A DNA stretch of 64,000 nt, from positions 310,001 to 374,000 of the forward strand of contig CBDCZP010000001.1 in the NCBI GenBank assembly GCA_965224605.1, in the 5' to 3' direction. This stretch comes from HyVt-477 sp965224605. GTDB taxonomy: Bacteria; Pseudomonadota; Gammaproteobacteria; Thiotrichales; Thiotrichaceae. The notes beneath the pieces are model-generated. The model ran no database searches, was not told the DNA's origin, and saw nothing but the letters and a program-made list of their open reading frames with translations. Below are positions 1 through 13,207 of the stretch, in pieces (position 1 is the first letter of the stretch; each line of letters begins with the position of its first letter). The translations under genes and the position numbers were made by a program.

Positions 1-666
<666 letters not shown>

Positions 667-794
667 ACGAGAAAGACGGACAAAGTTACGAACCTCCACA
701 CAAGCTTATCTGCAAGCTGTTTAGCCCGCTAAGGCTGGGCATTAGACAAAGTGAAACACCTTCAAGAATAAGTATAACCACCTATTTAAAGAAG

Positions 795-922
795 GAAGCT
801 TTTACGCAGGATTTTTGCCACTACTCAAGGCGCACGCCGGAGAGAGCGAAGGCGCGTACACTAGGTACGCAACTGAGTGAACGACAAGTGCAAGCAGAGT
901 AGTGGCAAAAAGACAAGTAAAA
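795..922 (+). repeat. 128-bp spacer repeat, copy 1, ending at tRNA-Ile
   Basis: This 128-bp block starts gaagcttttacgcagg and ends immediately before tRNA-Ile. It is closely similar to 1179-1306, which ends immediately before tRNA-Ala. Its arms at 812-826 and 897-911 are perfectly complementary over 15 bp, so the transcript can fold into a long hairpin. Role is inferred: a processing stem or a repeat that colonised the spacer. A diverged third relative (caaggcgg..gcgaagg..gtgtaagtgactgag) lies near 1820-1890, before 23S. Confidence 0.8.
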
Positions 923-999
<77 letters not shown>

Positions 1000-1178
1000 A
1001 TTTTCCTCAGCTTGAATTATTTCGCCGACTCACGTGTTTGCACACGCTTCGCCGACGAAACAATCCAACCTGAGAAAAATTCTGTAGAAGAAACAAAGAC
1101 ACGACACTATAGAATCAAGTGCTGCAATTACTAATGTATAAAAGCGAACAATAACAATGAGTCATCATTGTTTGAAGC

Positions 1179-1306
1179 GAAGCTTTTACGCAGGATTTTT
1201 TTCGTTATACAAGGCGCACGTTGAAGAGAGCGAAGGCGCGTACATCGGTACGCAACTGAGTGAACGACGAGTGCAACGAAGTAGAGCGGAAAAAAGACCA
1301 GTAAAA
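1179..1306 (+). repeat. 128-bp spacer repeat, copy 2, ending at tRNA-Ala
   Basis: This is the second copy of the block at 795-922, the same length and again abutting a tRNA. It shares gaagcttttacgcagg at the left and gcgaaggcgcgtaca...ggtacgcaactgagtgaacgac in the middle. The outer arms have diverged, so the terminal stem is less perfect than in copy 1. The two repeat-plus-tRNA units look like a tandem duplication of a repeat-tRNA module, or two insertions at equivalent sites. Confidence 0.8.
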
Positions 1307-1382
1307 GGGGCCGTAGCTCAATTGGGAGAGCGCTTGCCTTGCACGCAGGAGGTCGTCGGTTCGATCCCGTCCGGCTCCACCA
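1307..1382 (+). tRNA. alaT: tRNA-Ala (UGC)
   Basis: This is a 76-nt cloverleaf beginning ggggccgtagctcaattgg, with anticodon TGC at 1340-1342, T-loop ggttcgatccc, and an encoded CCA. It is the second spacer tRNA of the rRNA operon. Confidence 0.97.
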
Positions 1383-1544
1383 TTTTAGTTCAAGTAAACT
1401 GAACATAAAAAGGTGAACAACAAACAGCTTATCTGAGAAGTCCAAGAAGTCAGTCAAGCTACTTTAGCTTTACCTATTCAAATCAATAGGAAAAGAAAAG
1501 GTACATTGACTGACTTTTTAGTCAAACACATCGAGCAATCGATG

Positions 1545-1558
1545 AGTTCTTTAACAAT
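1545..1558 (+). promoter_or_regulatory. boxA-like antitermination site before 23S
   Basis: The sequence agttctttaacaat closely matches the boxA element (TGCTCTTTAACAAT) found in the spacer and leader of enterobacterial rRNA operons. There it binds NusB/NusE to keep polymerase processive. The position between tRNA-Ala and 23S fits. An inverted repeat (gtcagtcaa / ttgactgac) lies just upstream at about 1447-1514. Confidence 0.6.
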
Positions 1559-1921
1559 TCAAGTAGTATCTAGGTGAAAAAACACATAGATGAGGCATCC
1601 GCAAAGCGGCTCACGATCAATCGTGAAACGCAGTTATGGATGTCTTGAAGTAAGCTAAGTTATCGCTTACTTCTAATATGAGTTTTCTCAAGAACGTTAC
1701 AAAGTTATAGTTACCTATATCCTGAACAGTAGAGAATCAAAAGGCCTCTACCAACAGAGAATATACAAAGTAATTTATATAGCTTTGGCGTTCAGATGAT
1801 ACTGATTTTAGTTCAGATCAAGGCGGAGCGAAGGAGCTTACAAGTGTAAGTGACTGAGCGACAACGAAGAGCAGAAATAAAAGCAGGATTAGCTGAGCGT
1901 CAAAGACTGTTTAAGGTTATA

Positions 1922-4807
<2,886 letters not shown>

Positions 4808-4992
4808 ATAACCTTAAATGGTCTTAGAGAAAACTCACATCTATGACACAAGGTAATCCGAGAAAGAGTAATCAATCGAAGATAAACCACTAGATACTAC
4901 TGAATTGAAGGCGCTTGCAAAGCATGAGCTAAGCAAACGCCTACATCCGAGCGAAGGTTAATAACCAAAAGCCCCGCACGGATACACCGATA

Positions 4993-5111
4993 TTCCTGGT
5001 GACAATAGAGACATGGAACCACCTGATCCCATCCCGAACTCAGAAGTGAAACGTGTCATCGCCGATGATAGTGTGGGGTCTCCCCATGTGAAAGTAGGTC
5101 ATTACCAGGAT
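4993..5111 (+). rRNA. rrf: 5S ribosomal RNA
   Basis: About 119 nt, bounded by the terminal stem tcctggt / accagga. It contains the conserved ccatcccgaactcagaagtgaaac segment typical of bacterial 5S. It lies 185 bp after 23S and is followed at once by a strong terminator, so it closes the rRNA operon. Confidence 0.96.
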
Positions 5112-5119
5112 TTAACTCC

Positions 5120-5156
5120 AAAGCCCAGATACTATACGTACCTGGGCTTTTTTTTT
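5120..5156 (+). terminator. rRNA operon terminator
   Basis: A perfect 9-bp stem (aaagcccag / ctgggcttt) is followed by a run of nine T. It sits just after 5S, as expected for a rho-independent terminator. The 246 bp that follow, up to the transporter gene, hold nothing else recognisable. Confidence 0.9.
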
Positions 5157-5402
5157 ATATGGGTAGTGATAGATACTAATGTGTCTAATTATTGCTCTTG
5201 TTTAGATAACATATAAATTGCTAGGTTAGCCTATAACTGATGAATCCATATTTATAATATCTTGTTTCTCAGATAGGATGATATCCATCCCTCCATCTGA
5301 CCAACCTCTTCTTATTCATCATAAATAGCAACAAACTGAAAGCTGCTAATATTTTAGCCATGCACATAGCAATTTGTATCAACATATGGATTGTAAATTA
5401 TC

Positions 5403-7178
5403 ATGAGTAACGCTTTAATCTCTTTAGTTTCAGATTTCAAAGACCGTTTCACACCCTATAAAGAATGGGTAGGTATTCTCAAAGATAAAGACGTTGTTAA
5501 GGCCGATTTAATGGCTGGACTCACTGTCGCGTTGGTACTTGTGCCACAATCAATGGCTTATGCACAATTAGCTAATTTGCCTCCTTATGTTGGTCTGTAT
5601 GCATCTTTTCTTCCTGTAATTATAGCCGCCATCTTCGGTTCATCACGTCAGTTAGCAACAGGTCCAGTTGCTATTGTTTCATTAATGACAGCTGCTGCCA
5701 TTGGTTCAATGGGACTTGATACATCAACTGCCATGCTTTATGCCGCGTTTTTGGCATTGCTCGTTGGTATCATTCAGGTTTCTCTGGGTTTGTTGCGACT
5801 AGGCGTATTGGTAGACTTTCTTTCTCATCCAGTTGTCATTGGCTTCACAAATGCGGCTGCACTTATTATTGCTAGTTCACAAGTCAGTAAAATATTCGGG
5901 CTGGAAGTTGAAAAAGGCGAGCATCATTATGAAACAGTGTGGAATATAATACAGGCTATCCCAGAAACCCATATGGTTACATTGATAATGGGTGCATTCT
6001 CTCTATTCCTACTTATTTATTTAAAGAAATCATTTCCAAAATTACCCAATGTTTTAATTACAGTGGTAATTTGTACTGTACTTTCTTTCTTCTTAGACTT
6101 TGAGGGCAAAGGCGGAGCCGTTGTTGGCGTAATACCTGCTGGTTTACCCTCATTATCAATCCCAACAATTGATAGCTCACATTTCTCTACACTATTTACA
6201 ACAGCATTAATTATTGCATTGATTGGTTTCGTAGAGGCGATATCAGTTGCAAAAGCCATTGCTTCTCAAACGAGGCAAAGACTTTCTGCTAATCAGGAGT
6301 TGGTTGGACAAGGGCTTGGAAACATAGCATCAAGTTTGACTAGTGGTTATCCTGTCTCAGGTTCATTCTCACGGTCAGCTGTTAACTTCAGTGCTGATGC
6401 ACAGACAGGTTTATCATCAATAGTTACCGGTATTTTGGTTGCTGTTACTTTGCTTTTCCTTACACCTTTGTTATATCACCTACCTCAAGCTACTTTGGCT
6501 GCGGTTATCATGATGGCGGTTGCTGGTCTAGTACAGCTTGAGCCGATCAAACATGCATGGAAAGTTCATCGTCATGATGGAATCATCTCTATTGTAGTTT
6601 TCATTGTTACTCTGATAGTTGCCCCCCATCTTGAGCAAGGTGTATTAGTGGGTGTCTTGCTTTCTTTAGGGCTATTCCTGTATCGCACAATGAGTCCACG
6701 TTTGATTGAGGTGGCACGTCATGAAGATACTACATTACGAGGTATAGAGCGCTTTAACTTGATGTCGAGTGATACGGTGTCTGTTTATCGTTATGATGGT
6801 GATCTTTACTTCGCCAACTCTGGTTATCTCGAAGGCAAGCTATTAAATATGGTCTCTCAAAAGCCCAATTTAAAATTGGTAGTGCTTGATATCGAATCTG
6901 CTGATCAGCTCGATGCAACAGGTGAGGAAATGCTTAAGAATCTGTTCGATAGACTTCAATCGATTGGAATAGAGTTGTATATAGCACGTGCTAAGATTCA
7001 GATCATAAATGCCCTAAAGCGATCTGGTTTATATCAGCATATAGGTGATGCGCGTTTCTTTAGGCAGCGTACAGATGCAGTAAGAGCGGCTAAAAAAATA
7101 ATGGGTGATGAGATTGATATCTCAATGTATCTGAAGCCAATGCATAGAGATGAACATAAACTGGAAGAGTCTTCGTAG
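5403..7178 (+). CDS. SulP family anion transporter with STAS domain
   Basis: A 591-residue inner-membrane protein of the SulP (SLC26) family, which moves sulfate, bicarbonate or other anions with H+ or Na+. The signature stretch VALVLVPQSMAYAQLA and PPYVGLYASFLP are near residues 42-72. About 12 hydrophobic segments follow to residue ~430, then a cytoplasmic STAS domain at ~455-560 (VVLDIESADQLDATGEEML). Length is normal. The substrate cannot be read from sequence. No strong ribosome binding site is seen before the ATG. nhaB follows 77 bp later on the same strand; a Na+-coupled partner would make sense for an SulP of the bicarbonate type (BicA-like), but that is inference. Confidence 0.9.
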   Translation: MSNALISLVSDFKDRFTPYKEWVGILKDKDVVKADLMAGLTVALVLVPQSMAYAQLANLPPYVGLYASFLPVIIAAIFGSSRQLATGPVAIVSLMTAAAIGSMGLDTSTAMLYAAFLALLVGIIQVSLGLLRLGVLVDFLSHPVVIGFTNAAALIIASSQVSKIFGLEVEKGEHHYETVWNIIQAIPETHMVTLIMGAFSLFLLIYLKKSFPKLPNVLITVVICTVLSFFLDFEGKGGAVVGVIPAGLPSLSIPTIDSSHFSTLFTTALIIALIGFVEAISVAKAIASQTRQRLSANQELVGQGLGNIASSLTSGYPVSGSFSRSAVNFSADAQTGLSSIVTGILVAVTLLFLTPLLYHLPQATLAAVIMMAVAGLVQLEPIKHAWKVHRHDGIISIVVFIVTLIVAPHLEQGVLVGVLLSLGLFLYRTMSPRLIEVARHEDTTLRGIERFNLMSSDTVSVYRYDGDLYFANSGYLEGKLLNMVSQKPNLKLVVLDIESADQLDATGEEMLKNLFDRLQSIGIELYIARAKIQIINALKRSGLYQHIGDARFFRQRTDAVRAAKKIMGDEIDISMYLKPMHRDEHKLEESS

Positions 7179-7255
7179 CACTTGGTGGCAACCTCAAATA
7201 AATAAGATCACACGCGTACGTTGTAACGACATGCGCATATTGGAGTTTAGTAAAA

Positions 7256-8728
7256 ATGTTATCAATAGCTTATAAAAGCTTTTTAGGTTCAAGTCCAAAT
7301 TGGCTAAAGAATGTCATTTTAGTCTTTCTTGCAATATGTTTTCCATTGACCTTGTTGTTAGGTAAGACAGTTATGGGTTGGGCTTTTATTGCTATGTTTA
7401 TTCTTACATTAGCAATGGCTTTGAAATGTTATCCTTTACAGTCCGGTGGGCTATTAGCAATTGCAACTTTATTACTAGGCTTAACTACGCCGCAAAACGT
7501 GTGGCATGAAGTTCAAAGTAATTTAAGTGTGATTATGCTACTGGTCTTCATGGTTAGTTTTATCTATTTTATGCAACCCTTATTGGTGTATATCTTTGGA
7601 AAAATACTGATAAAAATTGAGAATAAAGTAGTTCTCTCCTTAATGTTCTCTATTGCTGCGGCTGTACTGTCAGCTTTTCTTGATGCATTAACCGTGACTG
7701 CGGTACTGATAACCGTCTTTATTGCCTTGTATGGAGTTTACGAAAAAGTGCACTCTTCCATTGGAGTTGACTTTAATGAAAATGAAACCTTCGATCGTAA
7801 AGAAATGGGTGGCGAGTCACTAGAGAAGTTTCGTGCATTCCTCCGAACGCTAGTAATGCATGGTGCCGTTGGAACCGCTTTAGGTGGCGTTGCTACTTTA
7901 GTCGGAGAACCACAAAACTTGCTTATTGGTGAAAAACTAGGCTGGGACTTTATAGCCTTTGCATCTGCAATGGCGCATGTCTCTTTCCCTGTATTCATCT
8001 CTGGTTTATTTGTAGTCATTGTTGTAGAGGTAACCGGTGTATTTGGTTACGGTGCTAAGTTAGCCCCTAATGTTAGAGGTATTCTAAAAGGCTATATAGA
8101 AGAAGAGGATGCTAAAAGAACTCCCAAAGAGAAGTATGCCTTAGTGGTACAAGCTATCTGTGCGCTGTTGCTTATTGCTGGTTTAGCAACCCATATTATG
8201 GAAGTAGGCCTTATTGGTCTAATGCTATTAGTCGTGGTGACTGCCTTCACCGGGATTGTAGAAGAAAAACGTATTGGACATGCCTTTGAAGAGTCACTTC
8301 CTTTTGTTTCTTTACTAGTTATCTTTTTTGTCATTGTAGCGATGATTCATGACCAGCACTTATTCACACCTGTTGTTGAGTGGGTGTTAGCTTTGCCTGT
8401 AGAGCAACAGCCCAAAGCCTTTTTCTTAGCAAACGGAATTCTTTCGGCTATTAGTGATAATGTATTTGTAGCGACGGTCTACATCAATGAAGTACAAGCA
8501 GCTTATAAAGCGGGTGCTTTTTCACGAGAACATTACGAAACGCTTGCTATAGCAATTAATACAGGTACCAACCTACCTAGTGTGGCGACACCCAATGGAC
8601 AGGCGGCATTTTTATTCTTGCTCACATCGGCTTTAGCACCAGCTATTCAACTGGGTTATATGAGAATGGTATATATGGCATTGCCGTATACCATTATGCT
8701 GACAATAGTCGGATATATATTCCAATAA
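7256..8728 (+). CDS. nhaB: Na+/H+ antiporter NhaB
   Basis: A 490-residue polytopic membrane protein that exports Na+ in exchange for H+. Recognised from the NhaB start pattern (FLGSSPNWLKN; TLAMALKCYPLQSGGLLAI) and the block FLDALTVTAVLITV near residues 140-155, all close to the E. coli NhaB sequence as I know it. A late conserved block, NTGTNLPSVATPNGQAAFLF, lies at ~445. Length is slightly below the ~510 of enteric NhaB. It lies downstream of the SulP gene and may be cotranscribed. The Shine-Dalgarno (ttggag about 10 bp upstream) is moderate. Confidence 0.93.
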   Translation: MLSIAYKSFLGSSPNWLKNVILVFLAICFPLTLLLGKTVMGWAFIAMFILTLAMALKCYPLQSGGLLAIATLLLGLTTPQNVWHEVQSNLSVIMLLVFMVSFIYFMQPLLVYIFGKILIKIENKVVLSLMFSIAAAVLSAFLDALTVTAVLITVFIALYGVYEKVHSSIGVDFNENETFDRKEMGGESLEKFRAFLRTLVMHGAVGTALGGVATLVGEPQNLLIGEKLGWDFIAFASAMAHVSFPVFISGLFVVIVVEVTGVFGYGAKLAPNVRGILKGYIEEEDAKRTPKEKYALVVQAICALLLIAGLATHIMEVGLIGLMLLVVVTAFTGIVEEKRIGHAFEESLPFVSLLVIFFVIVAMIHDQHLFTPVVEWVLALPVEQQPKAFFLANGILSAISDNVFVATVYINEVQAAYKAGAFSREHYETLAIAINTGTNLPSVATPNGQAAFLFLLTSALAPAIQLGYMRMVYMALPYTIMLTIVGYIFQ

Positions 8729-8740
8729 GAATATCCAGCT

Positions 8741-8770
8741 AGAGCTACTCAATTGTAATGGGGTAGCTCT
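8741..8770. terminator. possible bidirectional hairpin between convergent genes
   Basis: An inverted repeat (agagctact / ggtagctct) sits in the 48-bp gap between the convergent nhaB and OsmC-like genes. It has no T-run on either side, so terminator function is uncertain. Confidence 0.35.
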
Positions 8771-8776
8771 ATAGTC

Positions 8777-9199
8777 TCAGGCTGAAGCAATCTCAAAACT
8801 ATGTGTCACATCAGCTGTCTTTGCTAACATAATAGAAGCAGAGCAGTATTTATCCGCTGATAAGCTAACGGCTTTTGCAACCCGCTTTTCATTAAGGTCA
8901 GTACCTGATATCAAAAAGTGCAAATGAATTTTGGTAAAAACTTTAGGTTCAGAATCAGCTCGCTCAGCAGTAATGGCAACTTCACAATCACTAATAGCCT
9001 GTCGTGATTTCTTTAAAATTGAGACGACGTCAAATGAAGAACACCCTCCCACGCCCAGTAGTAGCATTTCCATGGGACGAATACCTAAATCTCGTCCACC
9101 AGCCTCTGGAGGGCCATCCATTACTACAGAATGCCCGCTACCGGACTCTCCTACAAAGCTCATATTGTCGAGCCACTTTACTCTTGCTTTCATTTTCAT
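8777..9199 (-). CDS. yhfA: OsmC-family protein, YhfA type
   Basis: A 140-residue cytosolic OsmC-fold protein. Two conserved cysteines appear in GGCSSFDVVSILKK (~50) and DKYCSASIML (~118), the positions of the peroxidatic pair in Ohr/OsmC. The overall pattern (ARVKWLDNMSFVGES at the start, NEKRVAKAVSLSADKYCS near the end) matches E. coli YhfA, whose physiological role is not established. A second ATG two codons in gives MKARVKW, nearer to the YhfA start; either start is possible. Confidence 0.88.
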   Translation of the reverse strand: MKMKARVKWLDNMSFVGESGSGHSVVMDGPPEAGGRDLGIRPMEMLLLGVGGCSSFDVVSILKKSRQAISDCEVAITAERADSEPKVFTKIHLHFLISGTDLNEKRVAKAVSLSADKYCSASIMLAKTADVTHSFEIASA

Positions 9200-9423
9200 C
9201 GGTCTCTGTCTGAACTATTGGCAATAAGTATCTCAAAAAAGTAAAACCAGTGTAGAAAAACTTCGTTATTATGAGAAAGGTTAAGGTAATTACCCGTTAG
9301 CTTGTCTATAATCACGGCGTTATGTGAATATAGCTTGCTGGTATCTTCAAAACTTGTAAATAGGTTTAGATACCCTATATTCATCCTTTAATTCATTTTC
9401 ATCGTATGACAATGAATGTTTGT

Positions 9424-9531
9424 ATAGGACACCCTTATTAATGATCTTTTCGCCGATTTGGCGTTGGATCAATTTCTGCGCTCCTCATGTATCTTATGTA
9501 CACTGCGGTTCACGAAATTAATAGAGATATC
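9424..9531. repeat. small inverted-repeat element, short copy (family A)
   Basis: About 108 bp upstream of secA, with ends aggacacccttattaat and attaatagagatatcct. It is related to the longer copies at 21437-21582 and 54409-54553 through ttttcgccgatttggcgttggat and atgta...tgtacactgcggttc. It lacks the ~36-bp inner right segment of the others. No coding capacity; it looks like a MITE-like repeat. The rest of the 9200-9618 gap shows nothing definite. Confidence 0.7.
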
Positions 9532-9618
9532 CTGTAGCTAAAACAAAAACAATAAGAACCGAAAGCTAGTAAGCCAGAAAACTTAGTAGCGTATAAATTT
9601 AGGAGATAATAACCAATC

Positions 9619-12360
9619 ATGTTGGGTGCTGTAGCTAAAAAGATTTTCGGAAGCCGGAACGATAGGCTAGTAAAAAAATACTTAAAAACCGTTGATATAG
9701 TAAATGATTTTGAAGAAGAAATATCCGCACTAAATGACGCTGATTTACAAGCTAAAACAGTTTATTTTCGTGCTCTCCTAGAAGATGGGAAGACACTAGA
9801 AGACATTTTGCCTGAAGCCTTTGCGGTTGTCCGTGAAGTGAGTGTGCGTGTATTGGGTATGCGCCATTTCGACGTACAGCATGTAGGTGGGCTGGTGTTG
9901 AATGACGGCAATATCGCTGAAATGAAAACGGGCGAAGGAAAAACTCTCGTTGCTACATTGGCAGTCTATCTCAATGCATTGCCTGGAGAAGGTGTTCACG
10001 TCATTACTGTGAACGACTACCTTGCTACTCGTGATGCAACACAACTCTCTAAGCTCTATAGCTTCCTGAGTTTATCAACGGGTGTTATCGTCAATGGATT
10101 ATCGCATGCAGAACGCCAGCAAGCCTATGCTTCTGATATCACCTACGGTACAAACAACGAATTCGGCTTTGATTATTTGCGCGATAATATGGCTTTCGCC
10201 AAGGAAGAGCGCGTACAACGTGGTTTGAACTATGCGATTGTCGATGAGGTTGATTCCATCCTGATTGACGAGGCACGAACACCTCTTATTATTTCTGGCC
10301 CTACGGAAGACTCTACCGAGCTATATGGCAAAATAAATGAGCTTATTCCTCAGCTAACCAGACAAGACCCCTTACCGGATGGAAAAGATGATGATGGTGA
10401 AGAATTTGGTGAGGGCGATTACAACGTCGATGAAAAAGCCAAGCAAGTACATCTAAGTGAAGACGGCATGGAAAAAGCTGAGGATTTACTAATTGGAGCA
10501 GGTATTCTGGCTAAGCACTCAAGCCTATACGACACAGACAATATATCCGTACTCCACCACTTTAATGCCTCCTTACGCGCTCACGCACTCTTTGCACGAG
10601 ATGTAGACTATATGATCAGTGGCAATGAAGTGGTCATAGTAGATGAGCACACAGGGCGTTCAATGCCAGGTAGACGCTGGTCTGAAGGACTTCATCAAGC
10701 GATAGAAGCAAAGGAAGGCATGCCTATTCAGGCTGAAAACCAAACACTAGCTTCTATTACCTTCCAGAACTACTTCCGTTTATATAACAAACTATCTGGA
10801 ATGACAGGTACTGCGGATACTGAAGCTTACGAGTTACAAGAAATTTACGGCCTTGAAGTAGTTGTTATTCCTACCCATCGTCCGATGATACGTGAGGATG
10901 GCAATGACCTGATTTACATGTCAGTTGGCGAAAAGTTTGATGCCATCGTTGAAGATATCAAGTACTGCACCGAGAAAGGTCAACCTGTCTTAGTAGGAAC
11001 AGCTTCCATTGAAACTTCTGAACTGTTATCGGGATTACTCAACCAGCGAAAAATAAAACACGAAGTGCTAAATGCCAAGCAGCATGAACGTGAAGCACAT
11101 ATTATTGAGAATGCAGGTTGTGCCGGAGCCATCACTATTGCTACCAACATGGCAGGTCGTGGAACAGACATCGTACTAGGCGGAAGCTTAGAAGCGGAAA
11201 TTACAGCATTAGGTGATGATCTAGACAAAACAGCAGTAGACAAACTAACAGCAGAATGGCAAAAACGTCACGATGCCGTGCTTGAATCAGGTGGTTTACA
11301 TATTGTCGGTACAGAACGTCATGAATCACGTCGAATAGACAACCAGCTTCGTGGTCGTTCAGGTCGTCAAGGTGACCCAGGCTCTTCACGCTTCTTCTTA
11401 TCTTTAGAAGACAACCTCATGCGCATATTTGCCTCAGAGCGTGTAAAAGGTATTATGCAAAAACTGGGTATGGAAGAAGGTCAAGCGATTGAAGCTGGGC
11501 TAGTCAACAAATCCATCGAAAATGCACAGCGCAAAGTAGAAGCACATAACTTCGATATTCGTAAGAACTTGCTTGAATATGACGATGTAGCCAATGACCA
11601 ACGTAAAGTGGTGTATGAACAGCGTTCTGATTTACTGGAAGCCGATGACATCAACGAGACTATTGAATCACTGCGTATTGATGTCATAAATAATTTGATC
11701 AGTCAACATATCCAACCGGGAAGCATCGATGATCAATGGGATGTAGCCGGTTTAACAAAAACATTAGCAGATGAACTTGGCATCGACATGGACATACAAG
11801 CCATGCTAGATGCTGATGATAGTCTGCACGAAGAAACTTTGCGTGAACACATTCTTGAGATCACCAAACAAATTTTTGATCTAAAAGAAACCCAGATTGG
11901 CAGTGAAGGCATGCGTCAACTAGAACGTAACATCATGCTTCATGTGCTGGACACACACTGGAAAGAACATCTAGCGGGTATGGATCATCTGCGACAGGCG
12001 GTTGGTTTACGAGGCTATGCACAGAAAAATCCAAAACAGGAATATAAGCGTGAAGGCTTTGAAATGTTTGAGTCTTTATTGGATAAAATCAAACACGACG
12101 TCGTTGTTTTCTTATTACGTGTCGAAGTTCAACAACCAGAAGAAGTGGAGCAATACGCGGAGCATCCTGAGCAAGAAATGGAACTCATCCATGAAGATGC
12201 AGGTAGTGAGTTAGAGCTAGAACCCCAATCACATGAACCGTTTACTGCACCACAACCCGTAGAAACGTTCGAAAGAGAAGGCAAAAAAGTAGGACGCAAT
12301 GAACCTTGCCCTTGCGGATCTGGGAAAAAATACAAGCAATGTCACGGTAAATTGATGTAA
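9619..12360 (+). CDS. secA: preprotein translocase ATPase SecA
   Basis: A 913-residue motor that drives unfolded preproteins through SecYEG. The Walker A motif MKTGEGKTLVA is near residue 103 and the DEAD-type box AIVDEVDSILIDEARTPL near 205. The preprotein crosslinking domain, second motor half (GTDIVLGG; QLRGRSGRQGDPGSS) and helical scaffold follow. The C-terminal zinc finger CPCGSGKKYKQCHG binds SecB and lipids. Length is typical. A good ribosome binding site (aggagataat) precedes the ATG. A 9-bp hairpin without a T-run follows at 12391-12414. Confidence 0.98.
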   Translation: MLGAVAKKIFGSRNDRLVKKYLKTVDIVNDFEEEISALNDADLQAKTVYFRALLEDGKTLEDILPEAFAVVREVSVRVLGMRHFDVQHVGGLVLNDGNIAEMKTGEGKTLVATLAVYLNALPGEGVHVITVNDYLATRDATQLSKLYSFLSLSTGVIVNGLSHAERQQAYASDITYGTNNEFGFDYLRDNMAFAKEERVQRGLNYAIVDEVDSILIDEARTPLIISGPTEDSTELYGKINELIPQLTRQDPLPDGKDDDGEEFGEGDYNVDEKAKQVHLSEDGMEKAEDLLIGAGILAKHSSLYDTDNISVLHHFNASLRAHALFARDVDYMISGNEVVIVDEHTGRSMPGRRWSEGLHQAIEAKEGMPIQAENQTLASITFQNYFRLYNKLSGMTGTADTEAYELQEIYGLEVVVIPTHRPMIREDGNDLIYMSVGEKFDAIVEDIKYCTEKGQPVLVGTASIETSELLSGLLNQRKIKHEVLNAKQHEREAHIIENAGCAGAITIATNMAGRGTDIVLGGSLEAEITALGDDLDKTAVDKLTAEWQKRHDAVLESGGLHIVGTERHESRRIDNQLRGRSGRQGDPGSSRFFLSLEDNLMRIFASERVKGIMQKLGMEEGQAIEAGLVNKSIENAQRKVEAHNFDIRKNLLEYDDVANDQRKVVYEQRSDLLEADDINETIESLRIDVINNLISQHIQPGSIDDQWDVAGLTKTLADELGIDMDIQAMLDADDSLHEETLREHILEITKQIFDLKETQIGSEGMRQLERNIMLHVLDTHWKEHLAGMDHLRQAVGLRGYAQKNPKQEYKREGFEMFESLLDKIKHDVVVFLLRVEVQQPEEVEQYAEHPEQEMELIHEDAGSELELEPQSHEPFTAPQPVETFEREGKKVGRNEPCPCGSGKKYKQCHGKLM

Positions 12361-12456
12361 GGATAATCAGTCGAACTTATTCTCATTTAACTACTGACAT
12401 AAGACTGTCAGTAGACTATCTATATAACTTAAAGAACTTTGATTAGCCCTATGTCT

Positions 12457-12479
12457 TGGAGGTGAGCCTTCAGGCTCGC
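12457..12479. repeat. partial copy of GTGAGCCTTCAGGCTCGC repeat (family B)
   Basis: This single arm, tggaggtgagccttcaggc, matches the arms of the imperfect palindromes at 21183-21405, 38540-38593 and 55267-55340. No clear partner arm is present here, so it is a relic or a half copy. The remainder of the 252-bp gap before tag holds no recognisable gene. Confidence 0.6.
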
Positions 12480-12615
12480 ATATGGTGCTCATAATATGCA
12501 TTTTAGGGGAAGCTAAAGCAATCGCTTAGAAAGTTTAGACTTAATCAAGCTTCCTTAAGATTTTAAGTCATTACTTGATAGGTAGAATCATGAAAAATGA
12601 TCAAAAGGAGGCATG

Positions 12616-13182
12616 ATGTCTAAAAAGCGTTGTGAATGGGCAGAGGGTAGCGAGCTAGAAAAGCTATATCACGATAAAGAATGGGGTGTACCCGTTCACG
12701 ATGATCGTTTGTGGTTTGAATTTTTGACACTGGAAGGCGCACAAGCAGGATTAAGCTGGTCAACGATTCTGAACAAGCGTGAAGGTTATCGTGAAGTATT
12801 CGACAACTTCGAAGTGAAAAAAATAGCGGGATATGATGAAGCCAAGATAGCTGAGTTACTGTTGAATCCAGCTATTGTGCGCAATAAACTGAAAGTAAAT
12901 TCTACGGTTACCAATGCTAAATACTTTATCGAAGTACAAGAAGAATTTGGTTCTTTTGATGCCTATATTTGGCAGTTCGTCGACGGGAAACCGAAGATCA
13001 ATCATTGGCAAAGCATGACCCAAGTACCGGTAAGCACTGATCAGTCCGATGCGATGAGTAAAGACCTAAAGAAACGCGGTTTCAAGTTCATTGGCACTAC
13101 AATCTGTTACGCTTTAATGCAAGCCACTGGAATGGTAAATGATCATACCTCTGATTGTTTTCGTTATAATACATCATCCTGA
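12616..13182 (+). CDS. tag: DNA-3-methyladenine glycosylase I
   Basis: About 188 residues. Tag removes 3-methyladenine from alkylated DNA in base excision repair. The pattern KRCEWAEG..YHDKEWGVP, QAGLSWSTILNKRE and KKRGFKFIGTTICYALMQA follows E. coli Tag closely. The four zinc ligands appear as an early Cys and His and the late H..C of NDHTSDC. Two ATGs abut; the ribosome binding site aaaggagg (12604-12611) is better spaced for the second ATG at 12616 than for 12613. The gene stands alone and converges on the TauE/SafE gene. Confidence 0.95.
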   Translation: MSKKRCEWAEGSELEKLYHDKEWGVPVHDDRLWFEFLTLEGAQAGLSWSTILNKREGYREVFDNFEVKKIAGYDEAKIAELLLNPAIVRNKLKVNSTVTNAKYFIEVQEEFGSFDAYIWQFVDGKPKINHWQSMTQVPVSTDQSDAMSKDLKKRGFKFIGTTICYALMQATGMVNDHTSDCFRYNTSS

Positions 13183-13207
13183 GTAATAAAGATGGGGCGT
13201 TAGATCG

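Noticed and set aside
12590..12616. Eight-codon leader frame (MKNDQKEA) ending on the tag start codon
   Set aside because: Too short to judge; the overlap with the Shine-Dalgarno of tag is probably chance.
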